Origin: Rozella allomycis CSF55
Taxonomy: Eukaryota > Rozellomycota
Direction: 5' to 3'
Assembly: GCA_000442015.1 (NCBI GenBank)
Contig: KE561005.1
Location: 1-44,571 of the forward strand
DNA: 44,571 bases
Part shown: piece after piece, positions 1 through 11,144 of the stretch
Numbering within the stretch: the stretch's first letter is position 1
How the letters are laid out: every line of letters begins with the position of its first letter
Translations under genes and position numbers: made by a program
The notes under the pieces: generated by a model
Told to the model about the DNA's origin: nothing
The model's input: only the letters and a program-made list of their open reading frames with translations
Databases searched by the model: none

Positions 1-1
1 T

Positions 2-769
2 TAGCCTGCCAAATGATATCGCTTTGTCCAACAGGAGTTTGGCATGTCGGACGTCAATAGGATGCCTTAAAGTTAATGATCGTAGATTTCTGAATGATTT
101 ATAGAGCCTTGCCAATTTAGAATGATCCACGATGGTGTAGTAAACAATATCCAAAATCTTAACCGTTTCTGATGACTCAATTATCCCCGCGAGAATGTCA
201 CAATCATTGTCTTCAGGCCCATTCAATGAATACCAAATGTCAATGCGCACTTGTGAGATACCCGATAGACTTTTAATACTAATTAGATCATCCCTGGTTT
301 TAATGCGCGCATTTAGTGATCCCTGGATTCCAAACAAATTAAATACTTTGCAACTTTTCGAGTACACATTAATACTTTCATAATACACCATGGCTTTCAT
401 TTTTCGTAGCCAATATCTCAAGACATTTGCATCATAGCCATCAAAGCAAGAGAGGTCTGTCTTGGAAGCGTCGAATAGAAACCCCTTGGCTTTACATTTT
501 GATTGAAGGTTTAGAACATCTTGGAATTGAGCCTTATACTCATCAATTTTGGCCAGGTTAAAAATATCTTCACTTGAAAGGTACTCAAATATATTTGCTT
601 GAATCTCCCAAGGCANTCCAGAATAGCAAATAAAACAATATTCAAGATTGTTCACAGAGATGTCTGCATCGTAGATACAAAGCAGTACATAAATATAACC
701 AAAAGAAAAATGTACATAGATGCTATCACGCCAGAAATTTTTTGCAGGGGTAAAATTGTATAGTGACAT
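2..769 (-). CDS. F-box protein, C-terminus beyond window edge
   Basis: The minus frame is open from the window edge up to at least 769, where the first in-frame ATG lies. About 50 residues in, there is a clear F-box: PWEIQANIFEYLSSEDIF, followed by a Leu-rich helical stretch. F-box proteins bind Skp1 and recruit substrates to SCF ubiquitin ligases. After the box, residues such as SLSGIS, SLNGPE and LRSLTLRHP recur with spacing like that of degenerate leucine-rich repeats, so an F-box/LRR layout is likely (inference). One base (616) is N; the codon NTG must be Leu, Met or Val, and Leu fits the family. If it is Met, the protein could start there. The stretch 617-769 looks less protein-like and may be non-coding. 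The gene is cut by the window start. Confidence 0.6.
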   Translation of the reverse strand, partial: MSLYNFTPAKNFWRDSIYVHFSFGYIYVLLCIYDADISVNNLEYCFICYSGXPWEIQANIFEYLSSEDIFNLAKIDEYKAQFQDVLNLQSKCKAKGFLFDASKTDLSCFDGYDANVLRYWLRKMKAMVYYESINVYSKSCKVFNLFGIQGSLNARIKTRDDLISIKSLSGISQVRIDIWYSLNGPEDNDCDILAGIIESSETVKILDIVYYTIVDHSKLARLYKSFRNLRSLTLRHPIDVRHAKLLLDKAISFGRL

Positions 770-1350
770 GGACGTTTGTTTTTTTGGTAAATATGATTTA
801 ATCCAATGAAGTTTAATGTTTATGGATTTTTTTTAAATTTTAAGTCAGGAAATGTTGGATCTTGTTGTGCACCGATGCAAGAAAGTATATTTTCGTTTAT
901 CACGTCGCCTGATCGTCCGCTGAATGTCTTGTTATGCTTGGTTTTTACGCATTACAATTTACATGCCCATGGTGCGTGGGTAGCTTTTTCTACTGGCAGC
1001 CTCCATTTAGCCCTCATTATTTACATCACTTGGTTCTACTGCTACCAACATGAAACAATAATAGAAATCTTTATAAATAAACTTAAATTTAATATGAACA
1101 CCATCGAAGTTTCAAACCCACTGAACACCTCTGAACACGTTAACGAAGTTTCAAACACACTCACTTTAACACCTTAACGGATTATACCATTGAGCGATAT
1201 TAAATCGACTCATCAAATGTCAATTCTATTTACAAAAGTAGAATTCCAATCAAGTGCTAAAGAGCGGCATCACATTCATACTTTGTTTCATTTTTGCTCA
1301 TATAATGTTCAAATGATAAGAGGGTAATAAAATAAATGCTTTATTGACGC
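770..1350. other. Intergenic, no supported gene
   Basis: This region is AT-rich and has no recognisable domain. A short imperfect direct repeat (GAAGTTTCAAACCCACTGAACACCT-like) occurs around 1108-1165. I see nothing else. Confidence 0.5.
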
Positions 1351-2420
1351 TTAGCCTTGAATTAAGCGCTTAAATGACGGTGATAATCGAATTAATTGCG
1401 TTAATATCATGTATAGCTGATGGTACGAGCTTACCCACATTCTTGATATAACATTAAGAATAATGAGAATTTTCATCTTCGTTTTGCGAAACAATGATGA
1501 AATGAAAAAGATCTTTATAATCCCAGCGCGAGTTTTGGAAGTGATCGCCTTAAAGAAATTTAACACTTGCTTGGTAGGCTCCACGTTGACGACGTGTTCA
1601 TTTTCCACAATATCAAAGTTTTGAATTGTATCCTTTTTACTGGGGAAGTATGGGTCAAAGCTAAATGTACTTAACATTTGTTCAAATTTAAATGCATCGT
1701 CACTTGAATTGATGATATCGCCTACAAAAGACTCGATTTTACTCTTTTGATGCGCGACTAGAATATCGGTAGCGATTCCTTTGAGAATTTCGAGATTGGA
1801 AATAGCCTGTGAGTCATGAAGAGCATATTTGAGCTTTTCATTTTTAACCAAATTGAACATGTGAGAGAGGATAAGAAATTGATTTTGATAACCTAAAAAA
1901 ATAGTTTAATGAGTACATACTTTCCTTGTGGCTTCCATTAACTAACAAACTAAATACTTTCTTAAAAATTTCAATAAAATAATTTTCATAAAATCGTTGA
2001 GCGATGCGATGATTGTTAATCACATTGTAATATTCCATTAACATATTGTAACAAATTTCAAGCCCGACCTTTGAGATTTTGATGTCAGTGTGATCAATAG
2101 CTTTAAAGACAACGCTTAGAATTATTTCAAGACCCTTTTGATTCGACAGCAAAACGAAAAGAAGACCTAAATGGCCAACAACAAATTCCTGTACCATTAG
2201 CATCATCAAAATCCTTCATCATGTTAAACATATGCAAAATTCCTGTAGGCACATTCATCTCTTCCATGGCGATCAACTTTAGGAAGTCACTGTAAAGTCT
2301 TTGGTTGAAATTATTTCCTATTGGGACATTGTCTGCATCTTTCACCGAATCTAAACTCCAATGTCTAGAAAAATGTAGAATGTTAAACAGAGTTTGAACA
2401 AAATCTAATTTATCATCAGA
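1351..2420 (-). CDS. XPO1: Exportin-1 (CRM1) C-terminal part, 5'-truncated
   Basis: Three exon blocks read as the last HEAT repeats of exportin-1, the nuclear export receptor for leucine-rich signals. The signature blocks are FYENYFIEIFKKVFSLL, then MFNLVKNEKLKYALHD, matching the FYQTYF..I..FSV and YMFNLVEEGKI blocks of CRM1. Introns fit at 1894-1921 (28 nt, GTATGT...TTTAG) and about 2154-2181 (28 nt, GTACAG...TTTAG), and both restore frame. Upstream, the frame is open only to 2420, where it meets the 3' end of the secreted-protein gene on the same strand. CRM1 is normally about 1,070 residues and only about 330 are here. The gene is therefore a 5'-truncated copy, or the assembly is wrong at about 2.4 kb. 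The last 60 residues match the family poorly. Confidence 0.7.
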
Positions 2421-4120
2421 CTAAAACATTTACGAATCTTCTGGCGTTCATTTAAATTCAACTTCTCCTCTACTAAGAAAAATATAATGCGATTTAATAT
2501 TTTATTCAAATATTTTTCATTAAATGTTTCAGCATTTAATATATTAGATTTCTCGTGGGTCAAATTCTTTAATATTTTGTTCACTTGCTCCAATCCGGCA
2601 TTTGAAATTTTTTCAATTTCATGAAACATAGCGAACATGACTACATCCATCACAATTTCAAAACTTTCAGGTAAAGTAAAAAAGAATTGACCAAAACATT
2701 CAATAAAGTTTTGAATACTAATGCGATTCTTCACGACACATAAGTTACCATCCTTCAAAACCTTTGCTTTTTCCAAATGTAGATCGGAAGCATCTCCATT
2801 TAATACCATTGCAAACATTGCAAAAATTTCAATTATGTCCTTTTCATAAATACTATTTATTCTCTGGACGGAATCTTGGAGGACATTCCACAAAAACATG
2901 TTGATTTTATGGCCACTGCTATCTATTAGATGATCATGATAATTAGTTATTTGGGACATTCTCAAGCTCCTTACAGAACCCTTATTTTGAAGATCACCAT
3001 ACTTTTTTTCTAAATACACGAAATACGCCAATTCCAATATATTAGACATTCGAAATATGGAAGTATCTGAACGAATGTTAGATGCAACGCTCAGTAAACT
3101 TTGGGCTGCACTATAATACTTAGATATATCAACCGAAGATCCAAACTTTTCAATTATAACAAATGCAACTCTCAATTTCAATATATTTTCGTCTTTTAAC
3201 ATAATTCCATCAATTGAGATGGCGATGGCAGCAAAATGATTTACCCATCCAACGAAATCATTGGCATCGTAACGGGCGTTAAAAATACCTTCAAGAACAG
3301 GATGCAAATCACTAAAGTTTTGAACATTCTTAGCAAATGCAATCAATAATTGAAAATAGGCAAATTTTAGTTCCTGTACCGTTTTACTATTTTCATATGA
3401 ATTAGTCTCGAATTCACGAAACAAATAGAATAGATCAGGCAGCATGTAATTATAGCATTTGTAATATTCATTTGCTCCACTATACATCTTCATCACTTTA
3501 AGAAACAAATCGGCACTTTCTTCTTTAATTCCTCTTCCTAAATTCTTAAGCATTGTATTTGGTAAAGACAACCATTCTTTAGTCATTTGATCTAATTTAC
3601 TACTATTCGGTTCATATCTTAATATTAAAGAAACAGATCGGTATAACGCTTCAATGTTACTCAAACTTAATCCATTAGCAACATCTGTATCTCTGACATT
3701 CTTAAATATTTTGTCAATCAAAGGCATGCTTTCTCCCTGTGGTATGATTGAAAAACATCTAGGATCTCTTATGGATAACCATTCAAAAGCAAAACAAGCT
3801 TCGTCTTTAACACCGTCTTTTTTCATGTACTTGAGCAACTCATCGATTGTATAGTTTAGCAGAGGTCTAAAAGACGTTATCACTAGAGCGCCGTCCCTGA
3901 TAGATTTCAAAAGGCTTTTGGCATTTTCAAGATCGTTAGCCTCGACAAGCTTACCAAGTGAACCCACCTTCTCGGCCCAGTCTCTAACACTCTCGCTTGG
4001 ATATTGCAGAACATTAGCGTTACTGCTAGTTGCAGTAGTGTCAGTTACGTCTTGAGAGGTAGTGCCAACAACCAGTGTATTGGTAAAAACTATAGCAACT
4101 GTTAACAATCTCAGTAACAT
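2405..4120 (-). CDS. Secreted protein of unknown function, intron-less
   Basis: A single open frame of 571 residues starts at an ATG with a classic signal peptide (MLLRLLTVAIVFTNTLVVG, cleavage near residue 20). The rest is a soluble, helix-rich protein with about six scattered cysteines and no second membrane segment. I recognise no domain. It has no intron over 1.7 kb, unlike the housekeeping genes here, which have one every 100-300 bp. A second protein of the same size and build lies at 37850-39580, but I could not align the two with confidence. A role as a secreted effector or as a surface or vacuolar protein is inference from the signal peptide and lineage-specific look. Confidence 0.8.
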   Translation of the reverse strand: MLLRLLTVAIVFTNTLVVGTTSQDVTDTTATSSNANVLQYPSESVRDWAEKVGSLGKLVEANDLENAKSLLKSIRDGALVITSFRPLLNYTIDELLKYMKKDGVKDEACFAFEWLSIRDPRCFSIIPQGESMPLIDKIFKNVRDTDVANGLSLSNIEALYRSVSLILRYEPNSSKLDQMTKEWLSLPNTMLKNLGRGIKEESADLFLKVMKMYSGANEYYKCYNYMLPDLFYLFREFETNSYENSKTVQELKFAYFQLLIAFAKNVQNFSDLHPVLEGIFNARYDANDFVGWVNHFAAIAISIDGIMLKDENILKLRVAFVIIEKFGSSVDISKYYSAAQSLLSVASNIRSDTSIFRMSNILELAYFVYLEKKYGDLQNKGSVRSLRMSQITNYHDHLIDSSGHKINMFLWNVLQDSVQRINSIYEKDIIEIFAMFAMVLNGDASDLHLEKAKVLKDGNLCVVKNRISIQNFIECFGQFFFTLPESFEIVMDVVMFAMFHEIEKISNAGLEQVNKILKNLTHEKSNILNAETFNEKYLNKILNRIIFFLVEEKLNLNERQKIRKCFSLMIN

Positions 4121-4484
4121 TTTGTGAGGCTGGGTTTTTTTCGTTTAAGAAAATCCAGAAATCAAGATTGATCTTTAGATTACCGATTGCGCATCTGTAC
4201 TTAGAAATTAGGTAACATGTATTTACGTTTGGAAAAACATAACTTGACTGCTTGTAAAGTATTAATGTTAACAGTTGAAAGGTTTACCAATAGCAGTGTC
4301 CCCATTACTTGGGTCATAGATGTAATAGATCCAAGAACCTACAGACATTAATTAGGGTAGCATTGTAACTCACGGTTTATATTTTAATATTTTATTGCTA
4401 ACTTTTTTGCTTAACCGGGTTTTTTCCTTGAAAACTCATGACACTTCAAATACTGAGAAATGCAATTTATTGATAGTGTACATG
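4121..4484. other. Intergenic region upstream of the secreted-protein gene
   Basis: An AT-rich spacer between two minus-strand secreted-protein genes. It should hold the promoter of the 571-residue gene and the 3' end of the small peptide gene. I recognise no coding frame or motif. Confidence 0.5.
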
Positions 4485-4739
4485 TTAATAAACATTCATT
4501 AGAAATGAATGCCTCTTGTATTTGCATTCGCACTTTCTATGCTTGTGCCGACAGTCAGCATGATAGTGACATTTTTGTTTCTTGGGACAATGCTTTTGAC
4601 ACATTTCTTTACATTTGTAATGATATCGACTGCAGAAATCTTTTTTATTATCGCCATGACCATCATGTCCGCCATCTGCTAATACAAGTCCGAGAGATAA
4701 AAGGAATACAAAGAGTGGTAAAATGCTTGGGAATTTCAT
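4485..4739 (-). CDS. Small secreted Cys/His-rich peptide
   Basis: The product has 84 residues. An N-terminal signal peptide (MKFPSILPLFVFLLSLGLVLA) is followed by an acidic Gly/His linker and a basic core. The core has eight cysteines spaced C-x6-C-x3-C-x3-C-x5-C-x5-C-x6-C-x-C and many His and Lys. The C-x3-C and terminal C-x-C elements recall cysteine-stabilised alpha-beta (defensin-like) peptides, but the extra pair and the His content also fit a metal-binding peptide. The start is the only upstream ATG and gives a perfect signal peptide. It is flanked by the secreted protein at 2405-4120 and PMT. Function is unknown; antimicrobial, effector or metal-binding roles are all possible. Confidence 0.7.
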   Translation of the reverse strand: MKFPSILPLFVFLLSLGLVLADGGHDGHGDNKKDFCSRYHYKCKEMCQKHCPKKQKCHYHADCRHKHRKCECKYKRHSFLMNVY

Positions 4740-4822
4740 TGATAGTAAATGAGAAAGGAATAGTACTTATAGAGAAATGTCGCCAATAGATTAAGGTTCT
4801 GGTTTACAACATCAATAATTTA

Positions 4823-7228
4823 TTATAGTTTAATATCCCATGAATTTAGCCACCTTCTTGCTTCCAATTGATCTTGAGATAGAGATATGCCATAAGACAA
4901 AGGAGAAAAATAAAGAAATACACATATTGTAGGTACACACAATATTGTCAATAGCAATGTGCGTTTGGTTTTGCTCGTATTCCTGAGAAAATAATCAAAT
5001 AGAAAGCCAGTTGATATCGACCCAAATATAACACATGGAAGGTAATGATGAAGGAATAATACCCGGCTCATAAAAAAGAAGGGAAAATAATGCAAAGCAA
5101 ACCCACATGCTATGAATGAGCCAGAATAAAATAATCTGTAAACAGAATCTACAATATACCATGAATGATTTTACATTTGTCTTCATTGGCTAATCCTCTT
5201 CTAGCCAAAATGAGTTCAATTGTAATCAAAATTAATAAAAGTGCAAATGAAATAAATCCCATGATCCACACAATCGGATTGCCAATCATGTAGATCTTTT
5301 GAGACTTTTCCTTATCTTCCCAAAAACTAACACCTCTCCGCATTAGGGGCCAATGTTCCGGTCTAGATCCAAAAGGATGGTCATCTTTCAAATTTGAATT
5401 CACAGATAACATCGTAGATTGAAGTTCCAAAAACTTGGACCAAAACCCTAGTTTAACAATGTTTGAAGATCTAATTTCGTCTTTTTCAAATTCTTTTAAA
5501 GAAAAAAATAAATTTGCTACTTAAATCTGAATGAATGGACTGTATCAACCAATATGTGGCCTCGGCATTGTTGTCTTTCAGTCCATTTATTTCACGTTGT
5601 TCAAAGCCCCACTTGGGCAAGTTTTTTCCATAATTCATTAATGAAACCTTGGTTTTTAAATGTACGAGTCTGAAAGTTTCATGTAAAGAATATAGATCGC
5701 TCTTTTCTTCATTAATCTCTACTTTCCACAACGTCTCATTGTATCGAAGTGTTTCATTGAATGGATAAGTAGTCACTTCCATGTTGGTCATCGTTAACGG
5801 TGATGCAACATCGTGGGTTAAAAGAAATGACTTTGTTGCGACATGCTCTAATCGCACAATGTCACCATTTTTTATTATAACCTTATCAGATTCCATTAAT
5901 TTAGCATCAATTTTATGGAATCTCCAATGATTGTTATTGTCTTCATGAGAGTATCCAGTAACTTGCTGACCCTGGCTACTTACTTTCTTATCATTATGGC
6001 GCAGTGGATATCGTTCCTTGTGCGAATGCAAGAATACATTTTCCACGTGACTTCTAATCGTCACATTAGTCCCATAATAAACCGCTGATATTATAAAATT
6101 GAAGTTTTTACGGAAGGAATCACCTGCCAAACGACTTCCAATCAGCTGAGTTTGAAATTTTGTGCTCATGTGGTGATCACCCGGACCACTTTTAGTTAAA
6201 ATAGCAAAATGAATGTAAAAGGAAGCCAGATAGATCCCTAAAGGCAAAACAATTAAGCAAACTGCTCTTGCCAAGAAATGCTTTAATACAGTCATCTTTA
6301 ATATTTCAAAATTTTAATCATACGTCTGAAAGACCTCTGCGATAATCCAACAATCGCCACAGATCCAAAATAGTTGCTATCCCAACAACAAAAATAATAA
6401 AAGTTCCAACCATTTTTGTTCTATTTAGAGTTTCAGCAATTAGTTACCCTAAGGTTAGGCCTAACCCCAGCCCGGTTAAGGTCAGCCATTTCCACCAGTC
6501 CTTTTCAAATGGTCTGTAAATTTCCACATTTGATTTTACTTGTTACGCAATTTGTAAAATTTTGTCCACGAATATGTTGAAAATATAATTCCAAAAAGTA
6601 GTATGGCGTCTAGCAATATCAAGCGAGATTGCACAACCAGCGCTGTATCTATTTATCACCAGCAATGGGAGATACCGAACACAATAAACAGACAAGCTAA
6701 AAGGATCCCGTGTAAGCCGATATTCATTTCCCACAAAAGACGAAACGTTATTGGTGCAATACAACTACCCAGTGCCGCCAACAATGCCCTCATTCCAATG
6801 TACGGTACATTATTTTCAATGTAAGAGAGGCCAATCTTGTCAAATAAAAAGTGTCCATCATATCTCACCAAATACCCCGCCAAAGCTATAAGCAATTTGC
6901 CCAAAGGCGGATGAACATCAAAGTAGTATTCCCTCCTGAGATAGTAACTGTTAAACAAATTTTCAACAATTACCTTGCAAACTTTCCAAAATGAACTTCA
7001 TCAAAACTAGATTAATCAATCGATACTGAATTACACAACTTGGTCCGGATGGTTTAAGAGCAAGAATCTGGTGAGGAATGAAATACTCAATACAATTTTA
7101 TACCAGAACATTGGAAATTTCTCTTGATTACATGGTTTCTTTTGAATTAAATTGTCTTTTTCTGTTTCTTTCTCATTAATTGACTTTCTGGGCTCTTTTG
7201 ATGAATCTCGTCGATTCCGCAATGTCAT
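4823..7228 (-). CDS. PMT2: Protein O-mannosyltransferase, PMT2-like
   Basis: This is an ER membrane enzyme that moves mannose from dolichyl-phosphate mannose to Ser/Thr of secretory proteins. Nine exons give 729 residues: 7035-7228, 6974-7006, 6676-6947, 6540-6648, 6448-6513, 6324-6420, 5521-6295, 5175-5492, 4823-5148. All eight introns are 26-28 nt, and the exon sum is divisible by three. The N-terminal GT39 part has FDEVHFGKFASYY (acidic catalytic loop) and YFDVHPPLGKLLI. After KSGPGDHHMS comes a lumenal MIR domain (about residues 290-480, with LHSHKERYP and QQVTGYSHEDNNNHW). The C-terminal multi-pass block includes HYFPFFFMSRVLFLHHYLP. The YFDVHPPLG wording and the terminal LNSWDI favour PMT2 over PMT1 or PMT4. 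It is divergent from the LRR gene, with only about 100 bp between start codons. Confidence 0.93.
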
Positions 7229-7328
7229 TTCGTATTATTAATTACGAAATTTCTAAATTAATGCCTGCTTGATTCACAGTTAATATATTTTTTGGCGTTA
7301 TTAATGGGATTTGTTTTGGAGACCGTTA
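7229..7328. promoter_or_regulatory. Bidirectional promoter between PMT and LRR genes
   Basis: About 100 bp separate two divergent ATGs (7228 on minus, 7329 on plus), so both promoters must lie here or inside the 5' ends. The stretch is very AT-rich. No specific factor site is recognised. Confidence 0.5.
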
Positions 7329-8741
7329 ATGTTGGCAACCGAAGAAGCAAAGAGAATCGAGGCAGACATAAATGCCAGTTTTAGCAAATCTATATCAGGA
7401 GATACCTCCCCTTTGAGAGATTTTGATGAAAAAGACGGAATAGAAATTAATCTCGACGTCAAGTTTTTAGAGAAGAATGAGTCCACGATAAAGGTGGACG
7501 AGACAAATACCAATGAAAAGCAATATGTTTTAATCAATAGTTCAAATGAGCTGAATAAATCCATCAGTGAAACTAGACCGAGTATTGTTGTTGACCTTGA
7601 ACCGTACGTTTTTGATATTTCGGATCTGCTGCCATCTTCAAGGAAATCAAATGCGTCGCAGCAAGAAATATACCTCAAGAATTGCAAAGATCTTTCAATA
7701 GTGCCTTCTTGTCGCGTTTTAGAAAACTTGGACAATTCGGAGCTGTCACTGAAATTCATGAATTTGGGACCGAAAGGCATTCAAGCGTTGGCAGACACTA
7801 TAGCTGTAAATATTGGGTTTGGATTCGTATCTAGTTTAACAATGCGTTAATTACAGTGGATATGACTGGTAATTGGTTTGATGAAGAGACTAGTCAAGCC
7901 ATGTGCAAATTTCTTACTGAAAACAGTAAAGTGAGTTTTCTTGTAAAGTTTTGGCTAAAACGTAATTTAGAATCTCTCTGAAAATAATATTGGTTCGTCA
8001 TGCATGGAGGCAATTTGCCAGGGTCTTGGAAATAACAATTCGTTAAAGACTCTAGTCTTAAAGAGTAAGTAGGCGATTGACGTTTGATAAGAAAATAAAA
8101 TATCTGATAAAGATTGCGTTCATCTTGCGAATGCCATGAAAAAGTCTTCAAAGCTGACTATTCTAGATGTGAGTCACAATAACATAGGAGACATTGGAGC
8201 GGGATTACTAGCATCGTCATTATCAAATAATGATTCTCTTAAAGAATTCCACATTAGCTGGAATAAAATAAGCAAAGGCTGCAATGCAATATTCTCGGCG
8301 ATAAAGGAAAATTCAGTCCTGACTCACCTTGACCTTTCATGGAATGGACTAAAGGACCAGGGTGCAACATCAGCTGGTCAAATGCTCTCTAAAAATGCTT
8401 CTTTAAAACATTTGAATCTTGGGTAATAAATATATCGAGGTTTTTCTAGTTATTCACGTATTGGGAATCAAGGAATGATTGGATTGTGCAAAGGGATTAG
8501 TGAAAGTGACACTTTACAAGAATTAGTTCTAGATGGAAATGATTTTGAAGAATCTGGAATTCAAGCGTTGATGAAATCTTTACCAAATTGTTCAAGCATT
8601 CAAGCTATTCATTTAAAGGTATAAATAGTTTTTATAAAGAATGGATAGAAAATTAGATGTTTGGCATTGCATTCTGAAAAATTGATTAATGAATTGAAAG
8701 GGTCGAAGCCTGGTATTGAGATTGTGTTGGGAGACACATAA
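7329..8741 (+). CDS. Leucine-rich repeat protein, ribonuclease-inhibitor type
   Basis: Six exons give 423 residues; introns are 7806-7834, 7943-7970, 8065-8091, 8423-8449 and 8619-8648 (27-30 nt). The first about 140 residues are acidic and without a known domain. The rest is a row of about six 28-residue LRRs of the RNI/NLRC3 kind, for example FLNLSENNIGSSCMEAICQGL, LDVSHNNIGDIGAGLLASSL, LDLSWNGLKDQGATSAGQML and LVLDGNDFEESGIQALM. Splicing at these sites restores the repeat period exactly, which is strong support. The start at 7329 is the first in-frame ATG. It is likely a cytosolic protein-binding scaffold; no NACHT or kinase domain is attached. The partner is unknown. Flagellar LRR proteins of this type exist, but nothing here proves that role. 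Confidence 0.88.
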
Positions 8742-9675
8742 AATTTTATTAGTTGTTTATTTAGTAACGCCAAAAAATTTTGGTCTTTATACAATCTAGC
8801 AGGATATTTGTGTCTTTCATTTAATCACCCCTTGCTCTTGTCTCTTCCGTTGTCACATTAATCTTCTGAGTCCATTTCAAATACTTTCGAGCTGTAAATG
8901 TACTTTTAATTTGTGCCAAAGTGTCTTATTGTAACTGTAATTCAAACCCTTAGCCTTCAACCCAAATTTTCTGCATCAATTAGTTCCTAAACCTGGCCTT
9001 TCCCTTGAGAATCACATACCATTTCACCATGTAGAAATACTAATGCATCAGTCTACATAGTAACGACGATCCAAATTCAGTTTCATGATGTCACATAGTC
9101 ATTTCAGCCCGAAAGTCCTCAGATCTGTTTGATCATAAAAAAAATTGAGTGGTTAAGTCTGGAGAAATACAAGATACATATGGCATGTGGCTATGACTCT
9201 AAGGCAACTAATATCGTCTTATTCATCAGAGCGGCCGTATATGCGAATTTTGTTTTTGCAATAGGATCTTTAATTTTGATAATAACTGGTTGTGACATCA
9301 ATTTAGAAATTTCTTTTTAATCATACTCGACTCCGTAGCCCTCTGATAACCCTCATACTCTTCCGCCTTGTCCGTGACAACTAACTTGCGGAAAGATGGT
9401 AGATTTTTAAGGACAAACTTTGTTATCACCTTTTTCATTCTGTCTGTAGTAATTTCTACACATTACATTTTGCTTCTGTTTTCTGAGACTTTTCTAAATT
9501 TTCAGATTTCTCAATAATGATATTCCCCTTCATTTTGCAGTGCGTATCTTAACTTTTATTGTTTTTATGTATTTCGCAGGTGATTGTTCCTTTAATTGAA
9601 GTCTTCCTCTTCACTGCGCCTCCTGTTAACCATAACCGGTATTTCATTATTGTTATCTTGAATTTATAGCACAAA
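8742..9675. other. Non-coding stretch, start of the element desert
   Basis: There is no supported gene. A piece near 9075-9105 (AAATTCAGTTTCATGATGTC) recurs near 13945-13970 with a few changes, so part of this region is repeated DNA. Confidence 0.4.
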
Positions 9676-10205
9676 TCAGCTTTTTTTAAAAGAGTTAAAC
9701 AATACCGGACTCAGGGAAGAACCTTGCAAAAGGCCCCATTTGTTCTCTAACGGATCTGACATTTTCCATTGATAACCAATTATGAAATATTTTGATCGAA
9801 AAGTACCTTTAAAATTGAAGATTGGAACATTATATTTTTCTTTTAATTTCTGCCATAAAATTATTCTATCCACCAGGTCATAAGCAGCTTTAAGATCTAG
9901 AAAGATATTTATAATAGGTCCATTGTTTCTCATAATATCGCTAAGACTGAAGATTTGATGTAGAGTTGAACGATGAGGTCTCAAACCGCCTTGGAAATCA
10001 TTTAGTAGTTGGCTAGCGGGATGCAATGCAGGAAATAAGAAACATCTCCCATAAAGTCTACGTGCCACATAGGTAAGAGCGATAGGACGATAATTTTTGA
10101 TTTCTTTAGCAGAACCATTCTTTTTTGGAGCAATATGTGCTGTTTTCCAATCTGATGGTACACATGTAAGATCTGAAATTTGAGAAAATAGTTCATAACG
10201 AGCGG
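9676..10205 (-). pseudogene. Non-LTR retrotransposon reverse transcriptase fragment
   Basis: One minus frame carries consecutive blocks of a LINE-type reverse transcriptase: PSDWKTAHIAPKKNG, then KNYRPIALT, then QGGLRPHRSTLHQIF, then the catalytic-Asp block IFLDLKAAYDLVDR, then GLLQGSSLSPVLFN. The frame stops just after the GLLQG block, before the YADD active-site box. No endonuclease domain is found upstream. It is therefore an internal fragment of about 175 residues, dead on arrival or truncated at both ends. The blocks resemble jockey/L1-like enzymes, not those of the second RT relic at 17.3 kb. Confidence 0.8.
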
Positions 10206-11144
10206 CTGCGACAGCGCACTTCGGTGATTGACCCCATAGTTAGCAAAAATCTATTATGACCGGCGGCTGCAAACTTAAGTCCGGCATTCAATACTGGCAA
10301 ACGTGAACCATTGTCTATCACGAAAATGTATGCTTAAGAAGAAGTCAACGTCCGTATTCGTAACAAAATCAATTGTTTTGAACCTGGCTATCCTTCAACG
10401 ATAGCCGGATCCATGTTGACAAATGCACGTAAGAGCCAGCATCATAAGGTAAGATGGAATATTGATCTGGACCCAGAATGAAACAGGCTATTTTTGGTTG
10501 GCGTTTTGGCAATATTACCCGGCATCAATCATTAAATTCTGTCTTGTGCACATGTTGTATCGTACTCTGGTGCTTTCTCAAAGAATTCTATCTGCACGGC
10601 GCCAATGAATATTTGGACAGGGGTTAATGTAACATTGATATTCATTTGAATGAATATAGACGAATGACAATGGATCATGGGAAACTACTTGCAATACTAT
10701 TATACGTCATAATGATGAAAATATGATCCTAAATAATAAACGAACAATAGGGTGCCGGTGATTGTATTTTGGAAAAACACAGTAAACAGACATTTGTTTT
10801 TTTTACCCGATTTAGGTTCAAAATGCTGAAACTTGAAATAGATAAAGATTCCCCATTATTCGAAAACATGAAAATTGGAAATCGAGGAAAATAAAAAATA
10901 GTTAAGTAGAGGGAAGAAACAAAGAGGTAAATATTAAAAATATATGAATAAAAAAGGAAATACGGAAAAAGTATAGACAAAATGAAAGTTGAACACAAAT
11001 CACAATATAAAGATTTTGAATGCAAGATGCAAATAGAAAAATGGCCAGACGAACAATGGTTAGAGATACAACGTATGTTCGTTTTGAGTCGTTATTGTGC
11101 GAAAATTTAAGCACTTCATTGTCCTCTTTTTTATTCATAAATGT
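10206..11144. other. Degenerate DNA between element relics
   Basis: No domain is recognised. The left part (10206-10700) is less AT-rich than the right part (10700-11140) and may be the remainder of the retroelement or another decayed element. Confidence 0.3.

Noticed and set aside
806-1177. Plus-strand open frame of 123 codons
   Set aside because: No domain, odd composition, and the first part overlaps the upstream region of the F-box gene; chance frame in AT-rich DNA is likelier.
4460-4789. Plus-strand frame over the minipeptide gene
   Set aside because: Antisense shadow; the minus frame has a perfect signal peptide and Cys pattern.
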